From the NCBI GenBank assembly GCA_036583965.1, contig JAZBQD010000015.1, positions 68,418,830 through 68,482,829 on the forward strand: a stretch of DNA of 64,000 nucleotides, written 5' to 3'. A program made the translations under genes and the position numbers. The DNA is from Prunella strophiata. Its lineage: Eukaryota > Chordata > Aves > Passeriformes > Prunellidae. The notes beneath the pieces are model-generated. The model searched no databases, had not been told where the DNA came from, and worked only from the letters and a program-made list of their open reading frames with translations. Below are positions 1 to 13,846 of the stretch, piece by piece; positions within the stretch are counted from its first letter, which is position 1, and the number at the start of each line of letters is the position of its first letter.

Positions 1-1249
1 AACATGTAAGTGCCTCTACCATTTAGGGGACATTTCTCAAAGAAAACTCTTTCAGTAAGTTACATGAAAATATCAATAAGAATACTGGTGTTCTTTAAGA
101 ATGCAAAGAGAGCAATGGAGATATATTCCAAGTTTCAGGAAAATCTGGATGTTATAAAGATATTAGTAAATTATGCTGTGTTTGAGTTCAAATGTTTTTG
201 TTCACACAATGTTTAGCAGAAAATAACTAATACAAGATGCACCATGCTGATTTTATTTATTACATAAATTACATTACTTCTGGAATCTATTAACAGCATT
301 GCAGTGAAGAGTGATATTGTCCACAACACTTATTCTTGAACTGTTAGGAAATTAGCTACTGATGAAAAATGTTGACTGGGAAAGAAATTTTATACTGGTT
401 CATTCTCATGAAGAATGAGAATGAAATAGCATCTTGACTATATGAATGAACTATATAAACTAAACTTGTCATGAAAGGCTGACAAAACCAATGCCAGACA
501 GTATGTAAAAAAAAAAAAAAAAAAAAAAAAAAACAAACAAACAAAACCCAAATCTAGTTATTTGGGACTGAACAAGTAGACTTGATTTGAGTAGATTTGA
601 GCTTACATCAAGCTTTCCTACCTTACTGCACTGCCTTAAGCAATAAGCTGGTTAATTGTATGGTGTAATATGTTCCTCTGTGGAGTTTTTCCTCCAAAGT
701 TGGAAAGGATTAAGTTCCTAACTAATGTAGAACGTGAACACCTTTGATACATGAATATGAATAAGATAGAAATATCTAATCTCCAACACTACATTGAGGA
801 CCAAAGATGTGTGCTATGCTCTTGCAAATGTCCAAACAGTCTGAAGCTTTGTGCATTGAAATTAAGTCTATTTTGATTCTAGAAGGACTTGAGTGATATT
901 TCTGCACAAATATCATCAGCTTTTAAAAGCTTTTTAGCTTTTGATCTGAAATGTCAGAGTTTACCAGAAAGACATGCAACTGGAAGCATCCATATCATCT
1001 CATACACACAGAAGTAAAATTTGAACGTCATTAACATGAAGCATGCACATTACATGTCCCTAGAACCAAGGTACCAGAAACATTAGACAAATGTCTATCT
1101 CCTATATAATGTGTTATGACAGCAGGCTGGACATTAATCTACTTCCATTGTGTGAATAACAATAACACCTATGTATGTATTTGATACATAAACTTTTTGA
1201 AAGAGTGGCTTGAGAGTAGTGGAAAGTTTTGGGGGTAGAACCCATTTCA
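1..1249. other. AT-rich non-coding stretch
   Basis: I see no gene here. The ORFs are short, low-complexity or uninterrupted only by chance, and none carries a recognisable domain. The only structured element is the A run at 507-533. The CpG content is very low, as in ordinary bird intergenic or intronic DNA. Confidence 0.6.
507..533 (+). repeat. Poly-A run with (CAAA)n tail
   Basis: There are 27 consecutive A residues followed by a short caaacaaacaaa stretch. The sequence beside it is not recognisable as a CR1 3' end or a retrocopy, so this is best treated as a simple repeat rather than the tail of an identified retroposed element. Confidence 0.9.
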
Positions 1250-1958
1250 GTGAATATTAGCAAAACCCAAGTGCCATGTCCTACACTTCAGCCACCACAA
1301 CCCCATGCAGGGCTACAGGCTGGGGGCAAAGTGACTGGAAAGCTGCCCATCAAAAAGGATCTGGGAGTGCTGTTGATGTCCAGCTGCACATGAGCCAGCA
1401 TGACCTCAGGTGGCCAAGGAGTCCAATGGCATTGTGGCCTGTATCAGAAATAGTGTGGCCAGGGCATTGATTGTCCCCCTGTCCTCAGCATGGGTGCAGG
1501 CCACACCTCAAATCCTGTGTTCAGTTTTGGGCCCCTCACTACAAGAAGAACATTGAGGTGCCAGAGAATGTCCAGAGAAGGGCAATGGAGCTGGTGAAGG
1601 GTCCAGAGGATGTCCTGTGAGGAGCAGCCGAGGGAGCTGGGGTTGTTTAGCCTGGAGTAAAGGAGGCCTCTACCAAAGTAGAGGTTGGTCTCTTCCAGGA
1701 AAATAAGAGTAAATGGCCTCAAGTTGTACACCAGGGGAGGTTCAGGACTGGACATCAGGAGGAATTTCTTCACTGAATGGCTGTTAGACATTAGAATGCA
1801 CTGTCCAAGAAGGTGGTGGAATCATCATCCTTAGAGATGTTCAAGGAGCAACTGGACATGTCATATAGTGCCCTAGTCTAGTTGACAAGGTGGTGGACAG
1901 TCCAAAGTTGGACTTGATCTCAGGGATCTTTTCCAATCTAAATAATTCTGTGATTCTG
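1250..1958 (+). mobile_element. CR1 LINE fragment, 3' end, sense orientation
   Basis: This is a 5'-truncated copy of the avian non-LTR retrotransposon CR1. The sequence follows the familiar CR1 order: the end of ORF2 (caccacaaccccatgcaggg, ctacaggctggggg), then ccccctgtcctcagca, then ttttgggcccctcactacaa, the tggggttgtttagcctggag block, and the 3' UTR ending ttccaatctaaataattctg with two attctg(tg) units. The stretch normally present between the 'gagtaaaggaggc' and 'gaggttggtctcttcc' blocks is shortened, so the copy carries an internal deletion. ORFs across it are relics, including a 115-residue one on the opposite strand. The copy is clearly old and inactive. Confidence 0.9.
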
Positions 1959-3617
1959 GACATGGTATCTAGAAGCTCTGCCTGTGTGAATTGCATTAGA
2001 AAACTCTCTTCTGTTTATCTCTTTTTTTTTTTTTTTTCTGCTTGAGTATGTTCAACAATTGTTGTACAGATATTTCTTCTTCTGTATTATTTGTATAGGT
2101 ACCCAATGGGACAGGGCTGATGTTCTGTGGGTCTTAAAACTCAAGAATAACCAGTTAACTTTGTGGAGAGTCACAAATTTGTATTGTTCTAATAGCAGAA
2201 CCTCTGATAGTCATTCTTGAATTAGCACTTGTTGAATTCATTAGGGAACATTGACATTTGCTAAACAGCAGATTTGGTTAATAATTTTGTTTTTTCAAGT
2301 GTTTTAAAACATGATTCTCATATTTATAAATGTGATTAATTTGCAAATCAAGCCAGCTCACAAAGAGTGTCTTTTGTCTAGAAAACTCACTATCTAACAG
2401 CAAGGAATGGAATTAATTGAAAGATGAGAAGTTGAGGTAAAAGACTGCAACATTCAGGCAGTAGACTTGAAGGAACTTGCTTCTCTTTCTAATGGTCTAA
2501 AAATGTTTTTGTCCTTCATTTATCTTGCAGTATTTGGATTATCTTCCTTTCCATTTGATATGATTGCAATTCCAAGGATATTAGAAACTGCTGCATTTTT
2601 GGCATGTGACTTGCCAAGAACTTTTCTCTGCTCTTCATACTCCATATCACTATTATGTAGACTAAATTTTGTTCATCAGCTACAAAGAGGTCTTGATGGT
2701 CAAGTTTCCACCCTGACTGACATACACTTTCTCAGCTATCAGAATAATATTTCCCTTTTTACTTAAAGGAGGAGGAAAGGATTCATATTTCTCTACAAAT
2801 CAAGAAACTGGAGTGCTCTGAACTCAGCTATCCTGGAGGCAATGTCTAAAGTAAGAGCAGATGAACTTAAATGTTAAGTTCAAGTTAAATGCCTGAAGGT
2901 AACAATCTCAGTTGAGAGTATTAATTAGCACCAAAGAAGCATTCAGGTCTTTGAGAGCTCCATCTGCTATTGAATAACCAAGATAACCAGCAACTACCCT
3001 ACAGCAAACAAAGCAAACAAGACTCACTTTCAGAGCACTTGTGCTTTACAGATATGTTCTTTTTCCTGTGGGAAGCACAACTTATTTCATAAGAACAACA
3101 TGAGCTAGATTTATTGCAGAGGGCAAGGCAACCAAGTATCAGATCTGCAGTCATTGTCAAGCCACAAGTATTGTTAGAGGGCAAGGTCACCAAGGGCATT
3201 GCTTCTCTCTGTTTTTCCCTTCTCTCTCATGCAGTAACTGTGGAACGATTTCTTGCAAGGATGTTATACAGTCCTATTGAATTTTTAATGGGTTACACAC
3301 CAGACTTCACTGTTTAAAGCTGTTCTTAAAGTCCACCATAAATTCTTTCCTTACATACCATTTTCTACAGGATTTTTCTCTTCATTGGAGGAAGAGGAGT
3401 AAAATGGTATTACATGCAAAGCTTGTAGGCTGCCTGAAAGAGCAGCAGCAAGTAAAGGAAAATGAAAACAGTATTTTATAGCTGTTATAAAAATTATTCC
3501 TGTGAGCAAAACATTTTCTTTAAAAAAATACCTCCTGCCTAAAAGTGACATATTGGGCTTCATTCTGTTATTGGATACTTATTAAAATCCTTCTCTGGTA
3601 TTGCTTTTTTTGCGTTA
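1959..3617. other. Non-coding stretch
   Basis: No supported gene. It contains a T run at 2022-2037 and two copies of an imperfect 19-bp motif (agagggcaagg..accaag) starting at 3118 and 3176, 58 bp apart, which look like a small local duplication. Short ORFs such as the one at 2467-2766 show no domain and no splice context. Confidence 0.55.
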
Positions 3618-3933
3618 TGGGGTTTAGGTTACAAGAGAGAGACTTTTTGTAAGAGCATGTAGTGATGGGACAAACGGGAATAGGCTTCAAACTGAGAATA
3701 GGTTTAGAACTGATATTAGGAAGAAATTCTTCACTGTGAGAGTGATAAGGCACAGGAGTTGGTTGCTCAGAGAAGGTGTGGATATCCCATTCCTGAAAGT
3801 TTGCATAGCCAGGCTGGATGGGACTTTCAGTAACCTGGTCTAATGGGAAGTGCCCCTGCCCATGGCAGAGGGGTTGGACTATAGATGATATTTTAGGTCC
3901 TTTCCAACCCAAACCAATCTGTAAATCTATAAT
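3618..3933 (+). mobile_element. CR1 LINE 3' fragment, sense orientation
   Basis: This is a 5'-truncated CR1 copy. Recognisable blocks in order are gagactttttgtaagagcat, atgtagtgatgggacaa, the gatattaggaagaaattctt block, gtgcccctgcccatggcag, and the end block tcctttccaacccaaaccaa followed by a degenerate octamer (tctgtaaatctat). It belongs to the same branch as the copy at 48,619-49,269, since the two share the 'gggactttttacaagg' and 'cctgcccatg' blocks. No coding capacity remains. Confidence 0.85.
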
Positions 3934-6900
3934 TAATCACTGAAAAAGAGGTTTATGGTGATAATGCAAATGATCCCAACATTGTGTCTGAGAGCTGATC
4001 AACAGTTTACCTGTACATATGACTTCTACATTCAGTAAGTGGTCATATGTCTAAAGGCATAGAAGTGATCATTGTTTCTGTGAGCGTGTTACAGAGAGCT
4101 TACTGGATTTTTTATGTTATTTGGCTGTTTTCCCCAGTATGGGTTTCCCCACTGGAAGGAAAAAGACAGTTGTTTTATTATCTATGAGCACAAGAAGCTG
4201 CTTCTCCTTAGCAGGTAGCAGCTGCCTGCACAGAGATGATAGTGCTGGGTTTGAGTTGTAGAGCTTGAAGTGATTCTCTCCTGACAGTATAGGCAACCTC
4301 CCTACTTAGTAGGGCAGTGCCCTACTGATGTTCTTGAGTTCAGACAAAAGGGTCTGCCTGTGTAGAGAAAAATTGAAGGAAGAAAAGGCAGGTGCCAAGA
4401 GAGCATAACTCTTGGACTCAGCTAACATGCCTGGGAACCCAAGGATGAATAATTTCAGGAACAATATGAGTACTTCAGATCTAAACACACAGACATAAGC
4501 AGAGTGTGATGTGATGTCTGCACATGATCTTATCTCAATGCTCTTGGAAAGAAAGGGGGATTTTTTTCAGTTGATGGGAATTTGATACCTAAGTCTCATG
4601 AGTATTTGTTGGAAATCTTACTGTGAGGCTTATCTGTTTAGGCATGCATTCAGCAAAATTATTTTTGTTTGGGGGGTTTTGGGGTGGGATTTTATCTGAA
4701 TAAGGATGGGAGAGGGCTAGGTTCCAAGTTTCAAACAGATTTTTTAAAATGTTTTAACAGATTCACTCTACTTACTAGAAAATGTAAAGAAATGAATTTT
4801 AATGTACTTTAAATTAACAGCTGCCTCTCTGAAGAATTCTGATGACAATTATAAAAGAAGGCTACTTATCTTGTGGACACCTAAGACATGGGGAAATCCT
4901 GTGGCATGGCCACAGCACCTTTCATTTTCTCATAATGGACAATGTTTTATTTTGCCAGAGGGCAAAGCATGTAACCTGTTTGCCTAAGTCAAATAATGAA
5001 AATGGAAGTATATCCACTGAACATATAAAATATCTTATATATACTCTGTCAAATAGGCAGTCCATATTCAAGTAACAAAACCTTAGAGATTGGTAATACT
5101 TCTGTGAGTACAGAAATAGCTAAATATTTTGAGTTATCTTTGCTTTTTCCTCCCTTTTGCTTCTGGTCCTCTCTTTCTTGGTCAAAGCATTAACTTACAG
5201 AAGTGTGTGTATATCTTTTTTTACTATGTGGAGAATGAAGAGACAGAGACTCTTGATCCCCATCCAGCAAACAGCTTTTAGATCCTGAAACTGAAATAAG
5301 GAATTTGTTCTAGCCATCTCAGCAGCTTTTGAATGAGGCAAAAGGACTGCAAAGTGAATAGCAAAAAGCAAGCATTTAACTTTTTCAGTTGCATTGGTTT
5401 CCCAGACGCCAGACAAGACTGGTGTGTGCAAGACTATTATGACAGGACTCCAGTTTAAAATTTTGTGTGGGTTTTTTTCAGAGTATTCCTGGTGATTGAC
5501 AGGACATTTTTCCTTGAAATTTAGATCTCCTGGCTAAATGGGTTCCATTTATCTTTAAATGCCATGAAACATATGTTGAGAATGTTATCAGTCACAGGAG
5601 ATTATATTTTTAATTGAACTTAATATTTTCAGGATGCTTGAGTATTCTGTGATGCTCTCAAGTGCTAATGTTTGTGTAAAGACACCGCATTAACACATAT
5701 GCAGTGCTCTCCAACCCATCCATCATACCATCAGGGCATCCATCTGCCTGGTAACCCTTCTCAAAGGGGGCAGCTGAGCAGCATCTAAATTCAGATATCA
5801 TTTCTGCCTGAAAACAGACAAGTACAAAATGATCACGTGCAGGGGTTTTAAAAACAAAATCCTCTTTGGATCAGACTTGCCACCTTTGTGGAGATTTACC
5901 TCCTTGCAGAAAATAGTGAGCAGCAGCATGAACTCTTGTCTGCAGAATGGAAATATCAAGCTGATCAACATTTCCGCATTGCTCGCAAGATAATCCTTCA
6001 TTTGAGCTGCTTATCTGAAATCTGTCTCATGAATCTGATGGGAGGATTTGCCCTAAGTAGTTAATTATGGTGCTGCTAAATTTCCTCCTCTCTACTTATT
6101 CCTTCACTTTAAGAAAAATCATGCAGCTATAAAGATTGTAAATTTCAATTAAAAACAAATGAAACATTATCTAGCTGAAAACTTATTAAGGCAGCTGAAA
6201 TTATCTTTTTACCTTTCATTCTGATCTTACTTTTCCAGATGCTCACTGTAGGTGGATTTTCAGTTGAAGCTAATCTGGCTGTTCTGACAAAACTGTAGAG
6301 CTTGAGGGTTTTGTTTGGTTCATTGGTTGGTTTTTAGTGTGTTTGGAGGTTTTTTGTTTGCTTGGATCTTTAGTTTGTTGTTGATCTGACTTAGAGCATT
6401 TACATGGAGAATTCTTCTATGTCAGGCTAAGCCCTGTCTCTTGTCCCGGCCTGAACCTGGCTGTGAAGGAATTGCAAAGACAGAATAAAGACATTGCCAG
6501 ATTAATTATTTCTAGGGCATGTGAGATTCCTACAGTCTTCTAGTCTAACCTATCCTGCAGAAAGGAACCATAGTTTTGGTTTTTAAAGTATTTTGTACCT
6601 AATAGAGATTTATGAGAAAGACATAATATGTTTTGCAATTTAAGTGCCACTTCTGACCCTTGATGTGATGGTGATAAGGGATTGCAAAGACATGTTAATA
6701 TGGATGATGAAAAATTACCATGGTAATATGGGAAATTATTGGATCATTTCCCACACACAGAATACATTTTGTCTATGAGGAAACATTTTTTTGGTTATTC
6801 AGATTTCTCAACCAAACTCTTTAGGAAGATCCCATTCAAGTTCTGTTTACACACAAACTTTCTTTTCCCTCTGGATGAGGTCAGTATATTTTTCCTGGAG

Positions 6901-9321
6901 CAGACACTGAATGGTACTGGATGTTCCCTGTGCAAGTGGGTCTGCCTTAGGGTAGGATTCCTCATGTGGTCCAGCAAAACATGCATCTTGTGAGACATGT
7001 GAGAAAAGGACTTGAATTCAAGTAATAAAAGGTATTTTCCTATCAAAGAGATACCTGTAAGAGTTAAGTTTTATTCAAAAAGTTCTAACAGTTCTGATTC
7101 TCCTTTTACTGAGTTGCTAAACAGGACAGCCCTGGATTTCATGTGTTTCATGGATTTCATTTCTCCTCATGGGAAGCTGCTGGGCACAGCCTTTGTCCTG
7201 GAGAGCTCCCCTGCCCAGAGCTGGGTGTGTTGCTTTCTGCAACAACCCAGTCCCTAGAGAAAAAATGGAGCAAAATGTACTTAATTGTTCTTGCCATGAA
7301 AAATTACCATCTTGGAGGGAGAAATGGCTCCCATCCAACCTCTTCTATGAATTCTTAAAGAAGCTGAAGTTTCTCTCTGGAAGGTTTAAGATTTTGGGGA
7401 TGTTGTCAAATTGCCTTTCATTAGCTTTTCATAGCTTAATTCTGGATGTATTCTAGGAAGTTCCCACTTAATCCTCAGGGAGTTTTGGTCTCTAGTATTT
7501 CAACAGCAGAGGCATAAGTAATTGTCTTATGAAGATACCTGCTTAAGCATTTTTATGTTTTTTTTCTCTTTTTATTCCCTTCACACATTGACCAGGACAG
7601 CTGTTACCTTACTTTTTTCTCATGTTTGTGGCTGTTGAAAAAAGTTTTTGGAGCTTTTTGGTATGTGGTCTATAAAAGCTTGCCAAATGTGAATTTATTT
7701 GAACAAATAAATGCTTTCTGCTAATTACTCCAACCAGGCATTCTCCAGGACAATGTTACAAGAATTGTGTTACAAGACTTGTGCTTAAACCATGGTCATA
7801 TGTTCTTTTCTTCTCCCACATGGATTTTAGTTTTTTTGTTGCACAGCATGCAAAGTAACTGTGTGCAGGCCCTGGTCATTTATATCATTATGTACCCATG
7901 ACCAAGTACTGAATTATAGCAGATTTAGTATGAGACACAGCTTCAAATTTTGTTTTACATTTAGTTTCTGCTGAGACCTGTGCTCAGAGGCTCTACCAGC
8001 CCTGAGGCAGCAGGATTCTCCACAGTGTACCCAGTATTTTGATGCCCGAAGAAGCTCATCGGTTCATGAAAGCCTGTGTAGGACTTGCTTGAAGATCCAG
8101 TTTTGGGTTGTTTGGGTTTTTTTTTGTTTTTTTTTTTTTACTTCTTTAGGCCCTTGCTATACAGGGTTGCTTTTTATTGTTACATTTCATAGGAATTTCG
8201 TACCTTGAGCAACAGTGCCTGCAAGAAGAATGTGAGGAAATAAAATGACTTTTCTCCTGCTTTCTTGAATTAAGAAGCTATTTCCTAAGGCTATCTACTT
8301 AACTGCAGCTGCTGTCTGTGCCTGGAGATATTAGAAAAAATGGCATTATAGCTCAGAACAGCAGCTTACACTGGTTCTGATTTCTTCTGTGTTTACTACC
8401 AGACTCATTGGGGCCCTTACACTACCAAGATTGAGTAGATTGTTAAAACCCAGGCAGTGGATGGCTTGTTTCCCCTTGACTGTTTTCATGGTTGGTGGCA
8501 GGAAAGTTTCTTGCCACTCCCTTATCTGAGGTTTATGTAATGAATTGATCATAGGCAGTGCTCGCTTTGAACTTGTTCCAGTTTGGCAGAGCTCGGCTGT
8601 TCCCGAGTCACTGTGACTCTCAAAGGAATTCTTCCTGAATTTAGATGTAGCTAGGTGATTTATCCTTACCATGGGCATTTTGAAAAATGTCCCCAATGAG
8701 AAATCAGGGCTCTTAATTGGATACTGAAATGGCACCATTGTACAGGCACACTCTGATTTACAGTCTAAAAATACAGATCAGCTCTGACTCCAGGACACAT
8801 GCTGAACTCCCTGCTCTGTGTGCTGTCCTTCACTGAATGAGATACTCCAAGTGCATATTCTAGATACCTCTGCCTACTAGGGTCAGTTTGAATCTCCTTA
8901 CATGAGAGCTTTAACACATGTTGTCATTTCTGCACTCTGTGTTTATGTGTGCTTTCTCATGGTCACTGACTTGTTTTCCCACAGACAAGATCTAAGTGTA
9001 TCCCCATTTTCCCAGGAAATTAAAAATTAAACTTTTCACCAAGAGGCAATGATACCAGGTGTAATACTTCTAACAGATAACTCTACTTTCCCTGAAAGCC
9101 TCTAGATAGGAAAAAGAGCAACCCAGGATTACACTGACAAGTAGTCAAAGACAGGAAATTGGAAGTTTTTCTTAGTGGTTACAACCTCAGTTAAGCAAAG
9201 AGCAGAACATACCATGCAATAGCAAGCAGTAAGTTCTTGCAGCTGCTAGAGGATGTTATACTCTATTGACAGGCTGGTGGGCTCACTTCACAGCTAAGGG
9301 GTTTTATAACTTATATATAAT
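3934..9321. other. Long non-coding stretch
   Basis: No supported gene on either strand. Base composition is AT-rich with few CpGs. Low-complexity parts are a G/T-rich stretch at about 6305-6385 and a T-rich run at 8117-8139. The longest ORF, 8346-8738 on the minus strand (130 residues), has no recognisable domain, no splice-site framing and no Kozak context, so it is not called. Confidence 0.55.
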
Positions 9322-9498
9322 TTTTCACAGCAGTGAAACACTGGAACAGGATGCCCATCCCTGGAAACATTCAAGGCCAGGCTGGATGGGGCTCTGTGCA
9401 ACCTGGTCTAGTTAAAATGTCCCTGCTTATTGCAGATAGGTTGGATCAGACAAACTTTAAAGGTCACTTTCAACCCAAACTACTTTATGATTCTATGG
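9322..9498 (+). mobile_element. CR1 LINE 3' terminus, sense orientation
   Basis: A short 5'-truncated CR1 copy. Diagnostic blocks are aaacactggaacaggatgcc, catccctggaaacattcaag, gccaggctggatggggctct, caacctggtctagt and the 3' end tttcaacccaaactacttta followed by one octamer, tgattctatgg. Only the 3' UTR part is present. Confidence 0.85.
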
Positions 9499-9586
9499 AA
9501 ATGCTCTAAAGTAACACAGTTTGATCAAACTGCAAAATGACCCCCACCCCAAAAAAGACTCCATCCAAAAACGCAGGTAAATCCTC

Positions 9587-9588
<2 letters not shown>

Positions 9589-9637
<49 letters not shown>
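9589..9637 (+). repeat. Pure T homopolymer, 49 nt
   Basis: An uninterrupted run of about 49 T. It begins 90 bp after a CR1 3' end but is not part of it, because CR1 ends in octamers and not in poly-A. There is no adjacent retrocopy that I recognise in which this would be the complement of a poly-A tail. Confidence 0.95.
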
Positions 9638-12600
9638 CCTTGAGTCCCTTTTGGAGTTTCTGATTCACTTCTTTATCCTCTAAGACACAGAGGAAGCCCT
9701 GTGAAACTGTGACTATTGCTGCAGACTCCCTGGCAAACAGGGGTATTGTGTTCTCTCTGCAGAATTTTCCTTTTTCTTCTCCACCAACAGGTGGAGCAGA
9801 GACATCTCACTGCTGCCATTATCTCCAGTAACCTTTCAGTAAAAATAGTGCACTTGTTTGTCTCCCCAAAAATTATTCCAAATCTTGACATTATTTCCCC
9901 AGCCTTTTTTGCCAACTCACTTTTAAAACTTGTGTGCCTGTTCTCTTCCACTCTTAGAATGCAAATATACCAGGTGGGGCCAACTGTCAACTTTTAAATA
10001 TTCACTGTCTGTAAAACAAACCTTAGGGCCCTTTTACTAAATAAATAAAGAAAAGCAATAAAAATTGCTTACTCATTAAGGTATTTATTCCTATATTTTG
10101 TGTAGGAAACTCTCCCAAACCTATTCTTTGCTCCTAAATTACTGAAAGTGTCCTTTCAAATTGCTAACAGAGGCAAATGGCATGTGTAAATGTTGCACAA
10201 CATACACATAGGAATTAATGTTTAACAATACAGGTGCCACTGCTGAGAAGGTGTCTGTAAACAGTGCTTGTTTATATGAGAGCCCTTGGCATATCTGCTG
10301 GTGAAGAGCAGATCTCAAAAATGTTTGCACCTGAGTGACTGACTCACAGTTGTTCTACGCCTCTAATGAAGGAAAAAGTCAGCTTCCCACAAAATGACCT
10401 CAGAAATTATCCCACAGGACCTTTTTCTCACTGCTCTCCTATTTGTAATTTGGTTTTAACAATTCCAAATGAGGTTGCTGCATTTGAGTTGTATTTTGTC
10501 TTGTGCAACTACCTTTAAACAAGCATAGGTGTTCTGCTGTGGCATTGAGGTTACACTTCAGGAAAAGTAGAATTAGGTGTAGCGAGCACATACCATGGCT
10601 ACGTTTTCTACATTCAGCTTGGGTTCCCTGACACAGGATTAACAACTCCAAAGCATTAATTGATGCAAACATCTCATTCAAAGACAAATAGGGATACAAG
10701 GGTGTTGATATCCTAATGGGACAAACAATTTAAAAAAAAAAAAGTATGGAAAAAGAGCCTTTTTTTTTTTCCTCCGTGGCTAGAATAAACAGTGTTTTGC
10801 TTGCCTATATTTACTTGGACAAGTCACCAGTGTATCAGGGCTGATGGGCTGTGACCTCTAGAAGTTAATATGTTACACAGCAATAATATAAAACAGTGTT
10901 AAAGTAGCAAGTGCAGGAATTAATGCCTGCTCTAGGAATTTCAAGTCCACATATCTTGACTACTGCCCTGCTTCACAGTACTCGAGGTATGTCACTGTAC
11001 TGTCATTGCAGCTTAAAACATCACTGCACCACCCACCCACCCCACCCCAAACCAGGAAACCTATCTGGCTTAGCAAAAGCTTTCCCTGACATTCATGGAG
11101 TATTTCCCAGCTGTAGTCAGGATGACTGTAACTTGGGCGGGGGCATGGGGAGGCTGAAAGTGTGTTTGGGAGCAGCAGGGCTGTCCCTCTGGGCAAGCTG
11201 CTTGCCCCACTCCTTGCCACACAGAGACAAATAAAGCTGCTCTGTGTGTCAAGGGGTGGGAAGAGGGAAAAAAAAGAGGGAATAGCTTTGCCAGAGACAG
11301 ACAGGCAGGCGAGATTCCTCCTTTCATAATCTGTGCCAATTTAGATTAGCTTGAAGTGACTGTGAAACTGTAGTCTAAATTAAGTTTCATCCCAAGTACC
11401 CAGCTTTATTCATAATTGCTCAGAGACAAGGAGTCTGTTGAGTCTGGGGTGGTATTTAGTTATTTTAATATGCTGTCCTTTTTTCTTGCTAGAATCTCTT
11501 TGTTGGCTTCATTTTCAAACTAATGAGATAGACTACACTGCCTTAGTATATCCTCAAACTTCACATTCTCCATCCTACATACCAGTGGTAGCAGGGATCC
11601 TCTGGAAAAAGAAAAGTTTAGTCATTTCATTGAAACACTGCTGCTGTTGTTCCAAAGTAACCCTCCTGCCAGGACATGACTGGCAGCAACAAGGTCTGGG
11701 TTCAAATTGAAGGGAGTTGCTCCAAATGTGGTGACTTGAGGCCACACCTGGACAACTGGAAAAAATGTACTGAACTCTAGTATTTCAAAAGCAGAGGCAT
11801 AAGTAAGAGACAAACATGAATCAAACAGTTCAAGATTTCTTTGGGGTTCTTTTTTGGTAAGAGAGAACAAAAAACTGACCAGGTAGATAAACAGTGATAG
11901 TAACTGACTGTTACAGTTATTCTTTAAGTATAACAATTCATAGTCTTTTTTCTCTAAGTAAGTAATTTCCAGGATAGAATTTTTCCTATCATTTAAATGA
12001 AAGTAAGTGAAAGTTAAGATTTGCTGGGAGATAAACTGCTGAAGTGTGTGTGAAGCAATGCCCTGGTAGCTGCTTGGCTCCCTGATGGTTGGGCCTCCGG
12101 CTGCTCCATTTTCATTCATGGGCCTTGGCAGCTCTGCCAAGAGCCCTTTGCTCTTGGCTGGCTGCTCCCAACCTGGCACAGCCACCTGTGTGACTCCTGT
12201 GGCTGCTGGACTTCAGTGCTTTAATGCTCAGAGCTACCCTCAGACAGCTGGCTGAACTGAACCGAATGAGGAGCTGGACATGGATCTTCAAGGAGGCAGG
12301 GAAATAGGGTTTTTTTTCCCCTCATATGCATATACAGTCTGCAGCATGAAATCTTGTGAACCCCCTGCCCAAGCTGTCTGAGCATGACCACTAACTTTCC
12401 ACTCAAAGCACAATATTAGCTGTTGCCTTAGGCTGGGACAGCCATTTGCCATTTCACAAAGCTTCAAACAAATTTGAAGGCTATAAATATCATTGTTATA
12501 GCTGCAAATTTTCCCCCAGTTTTTAAACTCCATTTCTCAGCAATACCTCTCAAGAATATATTTACAAAAGAAATATTTAAGACATGTCTGTTCAGGTGTT

Positions 12601-12754
12601 CTGTTTACCTCCCTCTCACCCCTCTGGAGGGAAAAAGAATCTCCTCTGGTGGGGTCCAGAGGTGTCTAGGGGGAAGGCTGTTCTTAAATTTTTGGTGCAA
12701 GCCATCAGGTTTTAGGATTCAAAGGGACTGAGTTAAAAATCATTCTGCTGCCTG

Positions 12755-12756
<2 letters not shown>

Positions 12757-12796
<40 letters not shown>
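12757..12796 (+). repeat. Pure T homopolymer, 40 nt
   Basis: An uninterrupted run of about 40 T flanked by unremarkable AT-rich sequence. No gene or recognisable retroposed sequence lies directly beside it on either side. Confidence 0.95.
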
Positions 12797-12800
<4 letters not shown>

Positions 12801-13846
12801 ATAAATGCCTGAGAATACAAGAGACAAAAAATACAAGTCTTTCACAAGTGGCTGAAATCATTGTCCCACTGATGGTAGGTTCAAACTGACCTCTTCAGCC
12901 CTTCAGAGCAGCCATGAGCTCAGAAACTCAAAATCCTTTGTCTTATTTTTGTACCTCTCTCTCATCAAAACTGGAAGCTCTGATAACAAATCCACCCAGG
13001 GTGTCCTTTCAGCTTCCTGCTGCAGCTTTGCTTTTATGATGATGTTAGCAGGATATTTCACCATCCACCTCCTAAGAGCACCCCCTTCATGCCCACACAT
13101 TTCACTCCCATTTTAAGAAAAAAGTAAAAGCTGTTTGGCTTTGCTTAGAGCATAGAAGGATTACAAAAGCAGATATCATGCTTAAAATAAAGCAATCCTG
13201 TTCTCTTTTCCAGGAGGTAGTAACACTCTATTTCACCATCTTAGGAAAGCAGTTGACCCCTCCCCCAGAGATGCATATTGGGACTATCAGCCTCAAGTCC
13301 CCAGGGAGCAGTGACAGAGGCCTCCCAGTGGAGAGGTGCTGGATACAAACATTTAAAAGCCTAATTTTGCAATAAGACCTTAGGGAATTTCTGTTGGTTT
13401 GTTTTGGGTTTGTTTTCCTGCTGATTGCTTTCTCCCCTTTCTTAATCATTAGTCTTTTCCAAGTTTTAATCCAATAATTGAAATTGGATTAATTATTAAG
13501 ACTTTCATTGGTCATTTTCTTGTAACAGATTGTCACAAGACTGTTGAAGAAATCATGCTTATTAAAATTTCCTTTCCCAAGCTTTCCACAGCATGTTTTC
13601 TAATTATACTGTTGAACCACTGTGGAACCACTGATTTAATTTTGAGCTTCTACAGTAAAAATTAAACTAGGAATGAGTTCTTATCTCTTTTGTTGGCTTA
13701 GCTGCTGGATTTTGTTTCCCTTCAAAAAAACTCCATGTAGGGTTCTGAATCCTGGAGTTTCATTCATTCATTCATGCCAGTGATGAATCCTATGTTCTTA
13801 CTTGAGTCCACTGAAACAGATACTTGAATCCTCACTTGGGTACTCA

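Larger units (their letters stand above)
9499..13846. other. Long non-coding stretch with two giant T runs
   Basis: No supported gene. It contains T runs at 9589-9637 and 12757-12796, reported separately. A 187-residue minus-strand ORF at 11622-12185 has no domain, and its composition looks like chance translation of non-coding DNA. The part at 11,020-11,060 is a C-rich ccaccc low-complexity patch. Confidence 0.55.

Noticed and set aside
8346..8738. 130-residue ORF on the minus strand
   Set aside because: No recognisable family and no supporting gene structure.
11622..12185. 187-residue ORF on the minus strand
   Set aside because: No domain, no Kozak context and no splice signals, with a composition typical of chance translation. 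It is kept out of the feature list.
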